From: Chryseobacterium foetidum
Lineage (GTDB): Bacteria; Bacteroidota; Bacteroidia; Flavobacteriales; Weeksellaceae
Reading direction: 5' to 3'
Assembly (NCBI RefSeq): GCF_025457425.1
Contig: NZ_JAMXIA010000002.1
Location: 156,361-220,360 of the forward strand
DNA: 64,000 nt
Part shown: piece by piece, positions 18,038 to 28,081 of the stretch
How the letters are laid out: each line of letters opens with the position of its first letter
Position numbering within the stretch: position 1 is the stretch's first letter
Notes under the pieces: generated by a model
Databases searched by the model: none
Seen by the model: the letters and a program-made list of their open reading frames with translations, nothing else
Told to the model about the DNA's origin: nothing
Translations under genes and position numbers: made by a program

Positions 18038-18134
18038 ATATTAAAATTTAAAATTTTCTTCAATAGTGCATAAAATATAAAGTTGTGAAAAATTAAAATG
18101 ACAAAGTATTTTCTGATCTCAAGCCAAGATTATC

Positions 18135-18147
18135 ATCGTTTTGAGAT
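18135..18147 (+). repeat. 15-bp motif copy B (two T shorter)
   Basis: ATCGTTTTGAGAT, with four T instead of six, about 98 bases upstream of the 17648-18037 gene start. It is weaker than the other copies. Confidence 0.5.
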
Positions 18148-18155
18148 TTGTTCAA

Positions 18156-18248
18156 TTAAGAAAACATCTTTTTTAAAGTTTCCGTAATTTCTTCGCTGGT
18201 AACATCGTCAAGAATTTCAATCATTTTTTGAGACTTAGGATTAACAAA
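18156..18248 (-). pseudogene. C-terminal fragment of an unknown gene
   Basis: A 30-codon open stretch reads FVNPKSQKMIEILDDV and on to EEITETLKKMFS, stop. It is coding-like but has no start, and it contains motif copy C in frame (SQK-M). It is probably the tail of a gene cut by rearrangement. Confidence 0.35.
18220..18234 (+). repeat. 15-bp motif copy C
   Basis: ATCATTTTTTGAGAC. Together with copy D at 32413 it shares extra flanking sequence on the minus strand (AAGTCTCAAAAAATGAT, then GAAAT after one variable base). Confidence 0.65.
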
Positions 18249-18252
18249 TCAA

Positions 18253-18755
18253 CTACACATTAAAAGAAAAATGACCATCTCTTATATCTAAAAGGTGGTC
18301 ATTTGAGTTAATATAAATTTTAGTGTTTGGGATTAAAAAACAAAAAGTATTCCATTTATTTGTCAAATAAGCCAAAATGAATTTTAAAGTCATGGTTTTA
18401 TTGATTGAGAAAATCATCATTGTGCTAAACATACTATTTTTCTCAGTTATATCCAGAAACATTCCTGTCATTCTTTTACCAATTCCACTCTCATCATCAA
18501 AAGGTTTTCTGTGACTTGTGCCAAATGAGTGAAACCGCCTTCAATTTGACAGTATATTAGCTGCCATTAATATCCTTGCTATAATCGCTACAAACTTTTC
18601 TTTTTCCTCTTCGATTTCGTCCTCCGGTTTGGTAAATTTGTATCACATCGCAAATATATAGCACAGCTTTTGATAGGCATTTTAACGGCAGTGTAAATGA
18701 TGTGTTATAGATGATTTGGAGACTGTTATAATATTTAATTTTCCTCCGAATAACT
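18253..18755. other. Decayed region before the sigma-like gene
   Basis: The minus strand shows broken coding-like patches, such as a 72-codon frame at 18253-18471 and a patch TKPEDEIEEEKEKFVAIIAR (18580-18640). None has a recognisable product or intact start. It looks like remains of accessory genes. Confidence 0.35.
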
Positions 18756-19103
18756 ATGGCTCATAAGCAAATAAAATACTCAGATCAGGAACTGTTTTTG
18801 CTGATAAAAAACTGTCAAAGAAATAACTTTAATTACATTTATGATTCTTATAGTCCTCTATTGTATGGACTTTTGGTGGGAGCAGGACTTTCAAAAAGCT
18901 ATTCCTGTGAAATATTAGAGCAGACCTTTGTCAATATTTGGAAAAACGATACCCCTATTTGCGTTTCTGATAAGACTTTTACAAATTGGATTATAAAAAT
19001 TTTATTAAGATCTGTAAGAGAATATTTAACTTCAAATGATAGAAAATTTAAAATCAGTTTTGTAAAGTCAGGAGCTTTATCGATTGAATTTTTAGATGTG
19101 TGA
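18756..19103 (+). CDS. Sigma-70 region 2-like protein, short
   Basis: The 115-residue product begins MAHKQIKYSDQELFLLIKNC and resembles region 2 of ECF sigma factors (YIYDSYSPLLYGLL, then LEQTFVNIWKN, then KTFTNWIIKILLRSVREYL). Region 4, which reads the -35 DNA, is missing; ordinary ECF sigma factors are 160-200 residues. It may be a truncated sigma factor or a member of a short Flavobacteriia subfamily. No anti-sigma gene adjoins it. Confidence 0.55.
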   Translation: MAHKQIKYSDQELFLLIKNCQRNNFNYIYDSYSPLLYGLLVGAGLSKSYSCEILEQTFVNIWKNDTPICVSDKTFTNWIIKILLRSVREYLTSNDRKFKISFVKSGALSIEFLDV

Positions 19104-19320
19104 AATGTTTAGAAAGGGTAATGTGGTCAAAAATAGTCGAAGCGGCTTTCTCAAAATAAATTTTTTACTTTACTGATCACTAAGTAAACTTATTTTAAAG
19201 GAACTTTTAAAATATTCCTTTTTCCAAAAAAGTATCAAATACCTGAATCGCATATTTAATGGTTACAAGAATTGCCAAATCATCAATTACATCTCTTATA
19301 AAAATCGTTGAATAATTATT

Positions 19321-19692
19321 TTAAAGTTTATTGCCAAGTACGTTAATGATAAGTCTGGTGATCTCATTAATATCGTAAGGTTTACTTATATATTGATTAG
19401 CACCTGCCTTTTTGGAAATCTTTTCTATATCAAGACTTGCGGAAAACGCAATAATTGGCAAGCCATTTATACTGGAATCTGACCTTATTATTTTGATAAT
19501 TTCGTCACCACATATTTCAGGCATCCAGATATCCAACAAAAGAAGGTCTGGCTGCTCACTGTTAATAGTACTAATCAATTTTGAACTTTGATCTTCTTTA
19601 ACGACGATATATCCTTCCATTTCCAAAAGAATTTGTAAAACGTCTAAATTATCCTGATCATCATCACAGATCAGAATTTTTAATTTTTTCAT
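19321..19692 (-). CDS. CheY-like response regulator, receiver domain only
   Basis: I chose the ATG at 19692 (MKKLKILICDDDQDNLDVLQ) because the receiver fold begins there; the longer frame adds a non-conserved head. The product has 123 residues with acidic pocket Asp 10-12, phosphorylation site Asp 54 (LLLLDIWMPE) and the conserved Lys in YISKPYD. It has no output domain, so it probably signals by protein contact. No kinase is adjacent; the multi-PAS kinase at 28082 is the nearest. Confidence 0.85.
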   Translation of the reverse strand: MKKLKILICDDDQDNLDVLQILLEMEGYIVVKEDQSSKLISTINSEQPDLLLLDIWMPEICGDEIIKIIRSDSSINGLPIIAFSASLDIEKISKKAGANQYISKPYDINEITRLIINVLGNKL

Positions 19693-19927
19693 GCTGCTTT
19701 GAATAATTTTTTGTAAAGATAAAAGGAAAATAAAAAACTTATTGGATCCGATCAAATATATTTTAATATAATCGCTTTTACAGTGCGTTAGGAGATATTG
19801 AAAAATTAAAATGACAAATTAATTGTTTTTATAAAATGATCTATGTCAATTTAAAACATTCCCAAGTTGTGAAATGGAATTTAAAGCTGGAATAATAAAA
19901 CTCTAATAGATCTCACAACTGAAATTA

Positions 19928-20557
19928 TTAAATTAAAAAAAGGTGAAGCCCCAATATGAGTTGATAATAAATTTTGTTATCTTTTATTTCAAGTCTACAA
20001 TCCTGCTCCATTTTTTTTATGGTTCGTATAACAGTCTCAACTCTTAATCCTGTTAACGATGCAAGCTGGTTTCTGGTATATGGAACGATGAAACTGTATT
20101 TCTCCGAATAACCAAAATATTTTTTAATATGGTCTAATAATTTAGTGATTCTGATAAATGGATTATTATCCGATAAAAATGAAGATACCAAGTATCTGAA
20201 ATGAAGACGTTCAGCGGTATAATTGCTTATCTTAAGAAAAAGTTCCGGGTTTTCTAATAACAGTTTTAAAAACTTTTGCTTTTCAATTTTAATTAAATCA
20301 CATTTACTGACAGTAATAGCATTTATTCCATATGGTGTTTCCGTAAACAAATAACTTTCTCCAAAACAATGACCCTTGAAAGGAAATCCATGAATGAACT
20401 CTTTACCATTTTCATGAAAATTATTAATTTTTACTATCCCTTCCTGTATTTGAAAGTAAAATTTTGATATTGTGCCTTCCCGGAAAATATATTCACCTGA
20501 ATCATAAGAATATGTTACAGCACCATGAGAAAACAATAAATCCTCACATATTACCAT
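19928..20557 (-). CDS. Crp/Fnr family regulator, copy 1
   Basis: The 209-residue product has a cyclic-nucleotide-binding-like beta-roll (residues 10-115, with GEYIFREGTISKFYFQIQEG and KGHCFGESYLF). A C-terminal winged helix follows (YTRNQLASLTGLRVETVIRT, about residues 165-184). There are no Fnr-type cysteine clusters. It is closely related to the gene at 37718-38314 (VKINN, GKEFxHGFPFKGHC, TPYGI, YTAERLHFRYL shared). It stands alone with its own -7 element at 20587-20594. The signal it senses is unknown. Confidence 0.88.
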   Translation of the reverse strand: MVICEDLLFSHGAVTYSYDSGEYIFREGTISKFYFQIQEGIVKINNFHENGKEFIHGFPFKGHCFGESYLFTETPYGINAITVSKCDLIKIEKQKFLKLLLENPELFLKISNYTAERLHFRYLVSSFLSDNNPFIRITKLLDHIKKYFGYSEKYSFIVPYTRNQLASLTGLRVETVIRTIKKMEQDCRLEIKDNKIYYQLILGLHLFLI

Positions 20558-20586
20558 AATTAAAATAGATTTAAAATTAAGATTTG

Positions 20587-20594
20587 CAAAAATA
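20587..20594 (-). promoter_or_regulatory. -7 element of crp copy 1
   Basis: TATTTTTG on the minus strand matches the Bacteroidota -7 consensus TAnnTTTG, 30 bases upstream of the ATG. Confidence 0.5.
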
Positions 20595-21008
20595 AGAAAA
20601 GTTACAATTCAATAATTTTGGGTAGCCACATTATTTTGATGCTAAAATACAAATATGAACGTTTCTTTTGGATATTAGTACTGTATGATATTTCGTGATC
20701 AGGCGCTGGCAGAGTTTTTCATAGCCTACATTCAACTAAGATACATATTCAATCAAACTTTGTGTTAAGAAAAGTAGTCTGAACTCATTTTTACTCTGCT
20801 TTTCAGCATTATTATTTATCAGACATAATTCAAGTATCCAGGTTGCCGTCAATATTATACTTCGGGATCAGCCGAAATAGGTGACTTATATGTAAAAAGA
20901 GATTGTGAGTAAAAAATCTTGTCCGAAAATGTAAATAAATCAGTTCATCTGCTGAGTTTATCTAAACATCTCAGTTTTATTGAGTATCGGCATACAGCCT
21001 ATATTCCA

Positions 21009-22847
21009 TCACGAATAATCTTTTAAAAGCTGTCGGTAACTGGTAAGTATTGCTGATTTTGAAATAAATCCGACGAATTTATCTTCACTATCTACGACAG
21101 GAAGATGCCACGTATCTGTATCGTCAAAAGTCTGAATAATTGAGGCTGGCTTATCGTTTGATTTCACGATTGCTGCAGGAATTTGAAGCATCCTGGAAAT
21201 ATTAAGTTTTTCGGAATCATTGAATAGATAAGGACGAATATCATCCAGTGTAAGTACACCTTTAAGCTCATTTCTGTCATTTACAACTGCAAAATTGTTT
21301 TTTCGTCCATTGCTAATCAGGTCATACAATTCCTGTACAGATGAATTTTCATGGATAATCTGAGAATTGAAATCGATAAAATCCCTGGTTCGCAGAGAAG
21401 ACAAAAGATTGTTGTCGTGTTTGTGAGTAAATATTTTACCCTGGTCTGCGAGATTTTTCAGTTCAGGTGAAATTGGCGCAAACCATTTTGCAATAAGATA
21501 GGAAATAACTGCTACAATCATTAAAGGGATAAAGAGATCATATCCGAAACTTGATTCTGCAATAAGGAAGATAGCAGTAAGAGGAGCATAAAGTACACCG
21601 CTCATAGCACCTGCCATACCAACTAAGATAAGATTGGTGACAGGAACGTCAGAAAATCCCATGTTTTGACAGATCACAGCAAATAAAAATCCAACAGATC
21701 CGCCTGCAAAAAGGGACGGAGCAAAGTTCCCACCATTTCCACCGCTGAAAATAGTGAATGAAGTTGCAAAGGCTTTTAACAGGCAAACTAAAATTAAAAA
21801 TACAATAACAGTCCATGCTTTTATTTCAAAATACCTGAAAAAACTGTTGTGGATCACAGAGTTTACATTTCCGTTGGTGAAATCTTTTACTGTTTCATAA
21901 CCTTCACCAAATAAAGGCGGAAAAAGTACGCACAATAATGAAAGGACAGCGCCTCCAAACATTGCTTTTTTAAGTCGTGAAAGTTTCAGGCTATGAATAA
22001 AACTTTCCACTCTCTGAGATACAACTACAAAATATCTTGCGTACAATCCTGTCAGTATTCCAAGAATTAAATAGTACGGAACATTATAATAATTAAAGGG
22101 TTCGCGTGTATAGAACCTGAATAAAATATCTTCCTGAAGTAATATTCTCGATAGCAGGCTTCCGCAGACCGCAGCAACTACCAGTGGAATAAAATCTGTA
22201 AAGACGACACCGGTCAGTAATATTTCAAAAGCGAACATAATACCGGCAATCGGTGCATTAAATGCAGATGCGATCCCGGCTGTCGCACCTGCAGCAAGAA
22301 GGAGAGTTCTTTCTTTGTAACTTAATCTGTAGGTACGCGCATAGTTGGAACCGATTGCAGCACCGGTAACTGCTATAGGGCTTTCGATTCCGGCAGAACC
22401 TCCAAGACCCACGGTAACGGCACTTTGTATGATTTGTGAATACATTTTAACATTTGATACTATACTCGAGTTTTGCGCGATTTCATATAAAATCGCTCCG
22501 ATTCCCTTTCTGTCCTGTCCTTTAAATATTGCAATTACTATTGTTCCCGTTAATACAATCCCGAGAAATGGAAAAAGAATATAGAAAATAATCTGATATT
22601 CAAAGTGTACATTATACGTTATAAAATAATGGATATTGTGAACAAATGTTTTTAATATCACACCTGCCAATCCTGCAGTGCATCCTACCAGAATACCTGA
22701 AAAAACCAAAAACTGATTTCTGCTCAGATGATTCTTTAGCCAATGGATAACAATTTCATAGCTGCGGGCTTTTTTAAGCCCGTATTGCTGGAAATCTCTT
22801 TTAAACTTAAGAAAACTGACGAATTTTTTTTTGTTGTGAAAATTCAT
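21009..22847 (-). CDS. ClC chloride channel/transporter with CBS pair
   Basis: The 612-residue protein has about ten membrane helices in residues 45-450. The ClC selectivity motifs are present: GGSAGIESPIA (with the gating Glu) and GGNGGNFAPSLFAGG. Two CBS domains follow at about residues 475-530 and 540-605. It moves chloride, or exchanges chloride for protons, across the inner membrane; the CBS pair may sense nucleotides. It is monocistronic with a -7 element upstream and stands next to other ion-homeostasis genes. Confidence 0.92.
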   Translation of the reverse strand: MNFHNKKKFVSFLKFKRDFQQYGLKKARSYEIVIHWLKNHLSRNQFLVFSGILVGCTAGLAGVILKTFVHNIHYFITYNVHFEYQIIFYILFPFLGIVLTGTIVIAIFKGQDRKGIGAILYEIAQNSSIVSNVKMYSQIIQSAVTVGLGGSAGIESPIAVTGAAIGSNYARTYRLSYKERTLLLAAGATAGIASAFNAPIAGIMFAFEILLTGVVFTDFIPLVVAAVCGSLLSRILLQEDILFRFYTREPFNYYNVPYYLILGILTGLYARYFVVVSQRVESFIHSLKLSRLKKAMFGGAVLSLLCVLFPPLFGEGYETVKDFTNGNVNSVIHNSFFRYFEIKAWTVIVFLILVCLLKAFATSFTIFSGGNGGNFAPSLFAGGSVGFLFAVICQNMGFSDVPVTNLILVGMAGAMSGVLYAPLTAIFLIAESSFGYDLFIPLMIVAVISYLIAKWFAPISPELKNLADQGKIFTHKHDNNLLSSLRTRDFIDFNSQIIHENSSVQELYDLISNGRKNNFAVVNDRNELKGVLTLDDIRPYLFNDSEKLNISRMLQIPAAIVKSNDKPASIIQTFDDTDTWHLPVVDSEDKFVGFISKSAILTSYRQLLKDYS

Positions 22848-22885
22848 TTTGAATAAAATGAAGCCGTTAATAATATACTTACAGG

Positions 22886-22893
22886 CAAAGATA
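22886..22893 (-). promoter_or_regulatory. -7 element of the ClC gene
   Basis: TATCTTTG on the minus strand (TAnnTTTG), 39 bases before the ATG. Confidence 0.5.
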
Positions 22894-23089
22894 TTAAAAC
22901 GAATTAACTATGTTTCTAACTTTTAACCATCTGTAGAAAGTCATTAAGGTTGATATTGAGCAGAAAAGATAATTTGTACTTATCTATCATCGATTACGGA
23001 ATTTTTTTGAGTTTCTTAAGAATATTATTTGATTGCTAAATTTCAAGTAGAACTCTTCGTAAAAATGGCCAACTTCAATTATTAAAAAA

Positions 23090-24376
23090 TTATTTTTCTG
23101 AATTATTTAAAATCTCTACGTTCTTCTCGTTTAACCTTTTTTGCAGCCAGTTTTTAAGCTGAGTCTGATCGACTTTTTCACCTGAATAAATAACCACAAA
23201 TTGAAGTTTAGCACTATCTGTAAGAGGATACCTTTCAACCTTGCCGTATGATAAATCAGACATCGTAGGATATAGAATCTGAAGTTCTTTCACTAAAGTA
23301 CTATCTGATAATTTATAAGTGTCCAGTTCCTGCCGTAATTTAGATATTGCTATATCTTTTTCAGATAAGTTGGTATTATTTTTACTGATCTCGCTTAATA
23401 TTTCTGACTTCAGATCAGAGGTATTTTGTCTGATAGTAAACTTCGTATCGGGCAGTCCATTGTCTGCGAGCATCTTATTATATGAATCAATTTCAGCCTG
23501 CGTAAATTTTTTATTAAGGAAAGCGACGTCTATTGTTTTAGGAGTCGTATTATAGTTGATTTTTTTATAAATCAGCGTATAACCGTTATTATCAAATTCT
23601 TTCTGTATAAATGCGTCTGCTGTTTTGGTAAACTTTTTTTCATTAAAAAGATTGTATGCCAAATAAGAACTCGGCACAATCATCACAAGAATCAAAAATG
23701 ATATTCCATATTTAATTCTTTTTTCGTATTTACTGTCAACGATTGAGGATGGATATCTCAGATATTTGATAACCAGGAAAGTGGCAATACAGATAAAAAA
23801 ACAGTTGATCGTGTAAAGATAAAAAGCACCTAAAAAAAAAGAAAAATTAAAAGTTGCGATTCCAAATCCTGCAGTACATAAAGGTGGCATCAATGCAGTA
23901 GCAATGGCTACACCGGGGATTGGATTTCCTTTTTCCACCCTTGTTATTGCAATGACTCCAACCAATCCACCAAAGAAAGCAATAAGAACATCATAAATAT
24001 TTGGTGCTGTTCTTGCCAAAAGCTCAGACTGTACATCTTTGAACGGGCTGATGTAAAAGTAAAAAGCAGAAACCATAAGACTGACTACGGTGGCAATCAA
24101 AAGATTTTTAAAAGACTTTTTCAGTAAAGGAAAGTTGTACGTCCCCAATGCAAAACCGGCTCCTACGATGGGACCCATTAAAGGGGAAATAAGCATCGCC
24201 CCAATAATTACGGCAGTAGAATTGACATTAAGACCAATGGATGCAATAATGATGGCACACGCCAGAATCCAGAGATTGGAACCACGGAATGAAATATTGG
24301 AAGTTACATTCTCCAATACTTTGTCCTTCTTTTCTTCACCGTTATGAAGATTGATAAAATTAAAAATATTATTCAT
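23090..24376 (-). CDS. DUF389 integral membrane protein
   Basis: The start at ATG 24376 (MNNIFNFINLHNGEEKKD) is chosen because the longer frame extends into the nhaA coding end. The 428-residue product has a short cytosolic head and about six membrane helices with the DUF389 signature AMLISPLMGPIVGAGFALG. A long soluble C-terminal domain (from about residue 240) follows. The family's transport role is not known. It overlaps the nhaA stop by eight bases, so it is the second gene of a two-gene operon. Confidence 0.88.
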   Translation of the reverse strand: MNNIFNFINLHNGEEKKDKVLENVTSNISFRGSNLWILACAIIIASIGLNVNSTAVIIGAMLISPLMGPIVGAGFALGTYNFPLLKKSFKNLLIATVVSLMVSAFYFYISPFKDVQSELLARTAPNIYDVLIAFFGGLVGVIAITRVEKGNPIPGVAIATALMPPLCTAGFGIATFNFSFFLGAFYLYTINCFFICIATFLVIKYLRYPSSIVDSKYEKRIKYGISFLILVMIVPSSYLAYNLFNEKKFTKTADAFIQKEFDNNGYTLIYKKINYNTTPKTIDVAFLNKKFTQAEIDSYNKMLADNGLPDTKFTIRQNTSDLKSEILSEISKNNTNLSEKDIAISKLRQELDTYKLSDSTLVKELQILYPTMSDLSYGKVERYPLTDSAKLQFVVIYSGEKVDQTQLKNWLQKRLNEKNVEILNNSEK

Positions 24377-25712
24377 CGTTTTGTGTTGATTCAGAATTCT
24401 TATTAAGAATGATATACCCGATAATTCCACCAAGAATTGATGCTGCAAAGATTCCTATCTTGGCCTGAGTCTGGTATTCTTCGTGTGTAAAGGCCAGCGA
24501 AGTTACAAACAGAGACATTGTAAACCCAATGGAGGCCAGAAAACCCAGCCCAAAAAGATTTTTAATGGTCATTCCTTCCGGAACTTTAGCAATTTTAAGT
24601 TTAATGAATACCGCAGTAAATCCTACTACGCCAAGAACTTTACCTGCCAATAAACCTAAAGCCACTCCCAAAGCGACATTAGTATCAAACAAACTGTTGA
24701 TATCAATATCCAATGATACGCCTGCATTGGCAATTGCGAAAATAGGAATTATAACAAAAGTGACGATGGGATGCATTGAATGTTCCAGTCTTTGCAAAGG
24801 TGGAGTTGCTGCTATGGTTGCCTCGTTTATCTGTTCCAGCACATGTAGTTGGTCATTGGTGAGCGTGGGCTTGTCTTCTGTAGGATCTATATTTTTAAAT
24901 GTTTCCAGATAATTGGTGATTTTGGATATGAAAACCGTTTCCTTTATCTTTACATCTGCAGGAATGGTAAATGCAGCCAATACTGCAGCAATCGTTGCAT
25001 GTACACCGGATATGACAAAGCAAGTCCATACACCACAAATACCAAGGAGAGCAAAGAAAAATATTGACCTTACGCCCAATTTATTTCCTAGGTACATGAC
25101 CGCCAGAATAAAAAGACCAATCAGCAGATAGGCCATTTGTATATCTGCTGTGTAGAAAAATGCAATGACCAAAACAGCTCCCAAATCATCTACAATGGCT
25201 AGTGCTGTTAAAAAAACCTTCAGAGAAAGTGGAATTTTCCTTCCCAACAAAAAGAGTACGCCCAATGCAAAAGCAATATCGGTAGCCATGGGTATTCCCC
25301 ATCCTTTGTGCATTTCACCGGCAGGATTGAGAAGCAAATAGATCAGGGCAGGCATAACCATTCCACCGACTGCCGCTACAATTGGCAGCATTGCTTTTCG
25401 TGGATTGGAAAGTTCACCTGCAATAATCTCGCGTTTGAGCTCCAGACCCACTACAAAAAAGAAAACAGACATCAGTCCGTCATTAATCCAATGATGAATA
25501 CTGAAATTAAAAAAACTCCGGTCATTCCAACGGAAACCAAAAGTCTGCTCAAGAATGTGATGATAAGCAGTTGATAAAGGTGAATTTGCAATGATGAGTG
25601 CAATAATGACACTGATACCCAGAAGCAGACCTCCTGATTTTTCCTGTTGAATAAAACGTTGAACAGGATATACAATTTTATCAATAGGTTTCTTAGGGTA
25701 ATTTTTCATCAT
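24369..25712 (-). CDS. nhaA: NhaA Na+/H+ antiporter
   Basis: The 447-residue protein has 11-12 membrane helices and the NhaA core ALAIVDDLGAVLVIAFFY. Its adjacent Asp pair corresponds to the ion-binding Asp residues of E. coli NhaA. MATDIAFALGVL and GLGFLASIGFTMSLF are further family marks. It exports sodium in exchange for protons under salt or alkaline stress. It has its own -7 element at 25733-25740 and reads into the DUF389 gene. Its length is slightly above E. coli NhaA because of a longer loop near residues 255-300. Confidence 0.95.
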   Translation of the reverse strand: MMKNYPKKPIDKIVYPVQRFIQQEKSGGLLLGISVIIALIIANSPLSTAYHHILEQTFGFRWNDRSFFNFSIHHWINDGLMSVFFFVVGLELKREIIAGELSNPRKAMLPIVAAVGGMVMPALIYLLLNPAGEMHKGWGIPMATDIAFALGVLFLLGRKIPLSLKVFLTALAIVDDLGAVLVIAFFYTADIQMAYLLIGLFILAVMYLGNKLGVRSIFFFALLGICGVWTCFVISGVHATIAAVLAAFTIPADVKIKETVFISKITNYLETFKNIDPTEDKPTLTNDQLHVLEQINEATIAATPPLQRLEHSMHPIVTFVIIPIFAIANAGVSLDIDINSLFDTNVALGVALGLLAGKVLGVVGFTAVFIKLKIAKVPEGMTIKNLFGLGFLASIGFTMSLFVTSLAFTHEEYQTQAKIGIFAASILGGIIGYIILNKNSESTQNDE

Positions 25713-25732
25713 ATTTTATAGTAGCTTACATG

Positions 25733-25740
25733 CAAATTTA
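25733..25740 (-). promoter_or_regulatory. -7 element of nhaA
   Basis: TAAATTTG on the minus strand, 21 bases before the ATG; a strict TAnnTTTG match. Confidence 0.6.
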
Positions 25741-25826
25741 TAAATCATTAAAGTATTTTAATCCTTAATTGCTCAGATTTTAAAATAAATTTATCTAATA
25801 TTATATCTTCAAATAAATTTAAAATA

Positions 25827-27563
25827 ATGTCTACGAAAAAACTCAGTGAATGATATGCTACTCCAATCTGCGGAAATGATATTACTTCATCCTGCCTGTA
25901 TGTCTCTGCCCTGGCAATTGTAGCGGCAGGTCAATATGCCTGGATAGCTCTTTTAATGGTGGCTGCTGTACTTTTTTTGTTCAGAAAAATTTATGGAGAA
26001 GTTGTCGGCGCACTGCCCCTGAATGGAGGAGCATATAATGTCTTGTTGAATACAACTTCAAAAAGCAATGCTTCCGTAGCTGCTTGTCTGACTATATTGT
26101 CTTACATGGCTACAGCCGTAATATCTTCCAGTGAAGCGATGCACTATCTGCACCATATAGCACCTTATTTTAATGTGAATATCGCAACATTTTTACTTCT
26201 GCTTATATTTTTAGGACTCACCATTTTAGGTATATCGGAAAGTGCTGTGGTTGCCTTGGTTATTTTTTTATTTCATCTGGCAACAATGACATTGCTAATC
26301 GGATCATGTTTTTTCTTTGTCTGGCAGAATGGATTTTCTGTACTGATAGACAATTTTCATCTTCCGGCAAGAAACGGCAGTATATTAACGGCAATTTTCT
26401 TTGGATTTTCGGCAGCCATGCTTGGGATCTCAGGCTTTGAGAGTTCTTCAAATTTTGTTGAAGAGCAGGAGAGAGGGGTTTTTGCAAAAACACTTCGAAA
26501 TATGTGGATTGCAGTATCTGTACTTAATCCACTGATTGCTTTCCTTGTCATCTGCATTATTCCTATATCTGCAGTAGAATCTCATCAAAATTCTTTTTTA
26601 AGCTACATAGGAACATTAACCGGCGCCAAATGGCTTGCCACCATTATATCGATCAATGCAGTATCAGTGCTTAGTGGAGCGGTTTTAATATCCTTTGTGG
26701 GGGTGAACGGTCTGATTAAAAGAATGACGCTGGACCGCATTTTACCCAATTATTTTCTGAAGGAGAATAAAAGGGGGAGTACTTATAGAATTTTAATTCT
26801 TTTCTTTCTCTTGTGTTTCTCGGTATTGTTGGTGACCAGAGGACAATTGGCACCTCTGGCAGCTGTATATGCACTGTGTTTTTTAACGATCATGGCATCA
26901 TTTGCTTTAGGAAATATCCTTCTCAAACTGAGAAGATCACGTTTGCCGAGACCTGAATATGCAAGACCCGACGCTGTATTGATCGCCCTGGCTGCAATTT
27001 TAATTGCTTTATATGGCAATGTGATGAGTAAACCTAAATATCTGATAACTTTTTTGCAGTATTTTATACCATCTGTGCTAATCATCTTAGCAATGTTGCT
27101 GCGAAAAGATATTATGCATTTTATTGTAAATATCTTAGAATCACTCTCAAAAAACTACAAAAGGTATACGCTTACAAGACAAAGGACCTTATATCGCAGC
27201 TTGAAAAAGCTTTATGCACAAGACTTTGTTTTCTTTTCAAAGGGAGACGATATTGCCACTCTCATTAAGGTAATGATGTATCTTCATGAAAATGAAGTAA
27301 CCAATAAGATGAAGATCGTTACCGTACTGCATGATGCACAGAAACCTGACGAAAAATTTCTTGCTGATTTTGACACCCTGGACAGAGCTTATCCTGAAGT
27401 TGATATGGAATATATTACTTTAGTCGGAGATTTTACTCCTGAACTTGTGGAAGACCTAAGTAATCAATGGAAGATTCCCAAAAATTTTATGTTTATAAGC
27501 AGTCCCGGAGAAAAATTCAGTTACAGAGTCGATGAACTTGGCAGAGTAAGGCTTATATTATGA
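25827..27563 (+). pseudogene. APC family amino-acid permease with an in-frame TGA at codon 9
   Basis: The natural start is ATG 25827 (MSTKKLSE), after which TGA at 25851-25853 interrupts. The same frame continues YATPICGNDITSSCLYVSAL into a full APC permease with about 12 membrane helices and a roughly 130-residue soluble tail. Relatives have Trp at this place (EWYATAICGNDI, from memory), so TGG to TGA is the simplest explanation. A restart at ATG 25956 would lose the first helix and its substrate-binding Gly motif. All the rest, 535 codons, is open, so the mutation is recent, or a sequencing error, or read through. Confidence 0.8.
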
Positions 27564-28001
27564 TAACATGGTAAGTTTTTATAGCTAATTTTACAATTTG
27601 ATCATCCTGTAAAGTTCTTTTACTACTAATATCTTTACGTCCCCTGAATACTTTTTCCAACAAGTAAGTGAAATAGGAATGTATATAGGAGATACCAGTA
27701 ATCCATAAGATCTCATTACAATGGCATTTGAATTTCTTATTTTATCCTGTGAGAATTTTCTTTATTTAATTTGATCTAACCTTCTATTCCTGCTGTATTG
27801 CTATTAATAAGGAAAGTTCGTGCTTATAATACAGTGTATGAAACATATAAAATATTTTCGGGACAATCATCGTAAATAACATGATTGCATATGATGAAAG
27901 ACTTTCATATATTCTTTTGAAGATTAATCGATAAATATAATTGATTATATTTAGTACTGAATAAAATGATATTAAAAGTTCACTTTAGTATCCATATTTT
28001 A

Positions 28002-28009
28002 TAAATTTG
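28002..28009 (+). promoter_or_regulatory. -7 element upstream of the multi-PAS kinase
   Basis: TAAATTTG (TAnnTTTG), 72 bases before the ATG. The rest of the 27564-28081 gap shows nothing else. Confidence 0.55.
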
Positions 28010-28081
28010 TGCAGATTTATTGGGCTAAAGTAACTAAATTCATGTCTGTAATCTTTACTTAAATTTTTTCCTTTATTATTT

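Noticed and set aside
25851..25853. TGA in the APC gene as selenocysteine
   Set aside because: Relatives have Trp rather than Cys here, and no recoding hairpin is evident; a point mutation is simpler.
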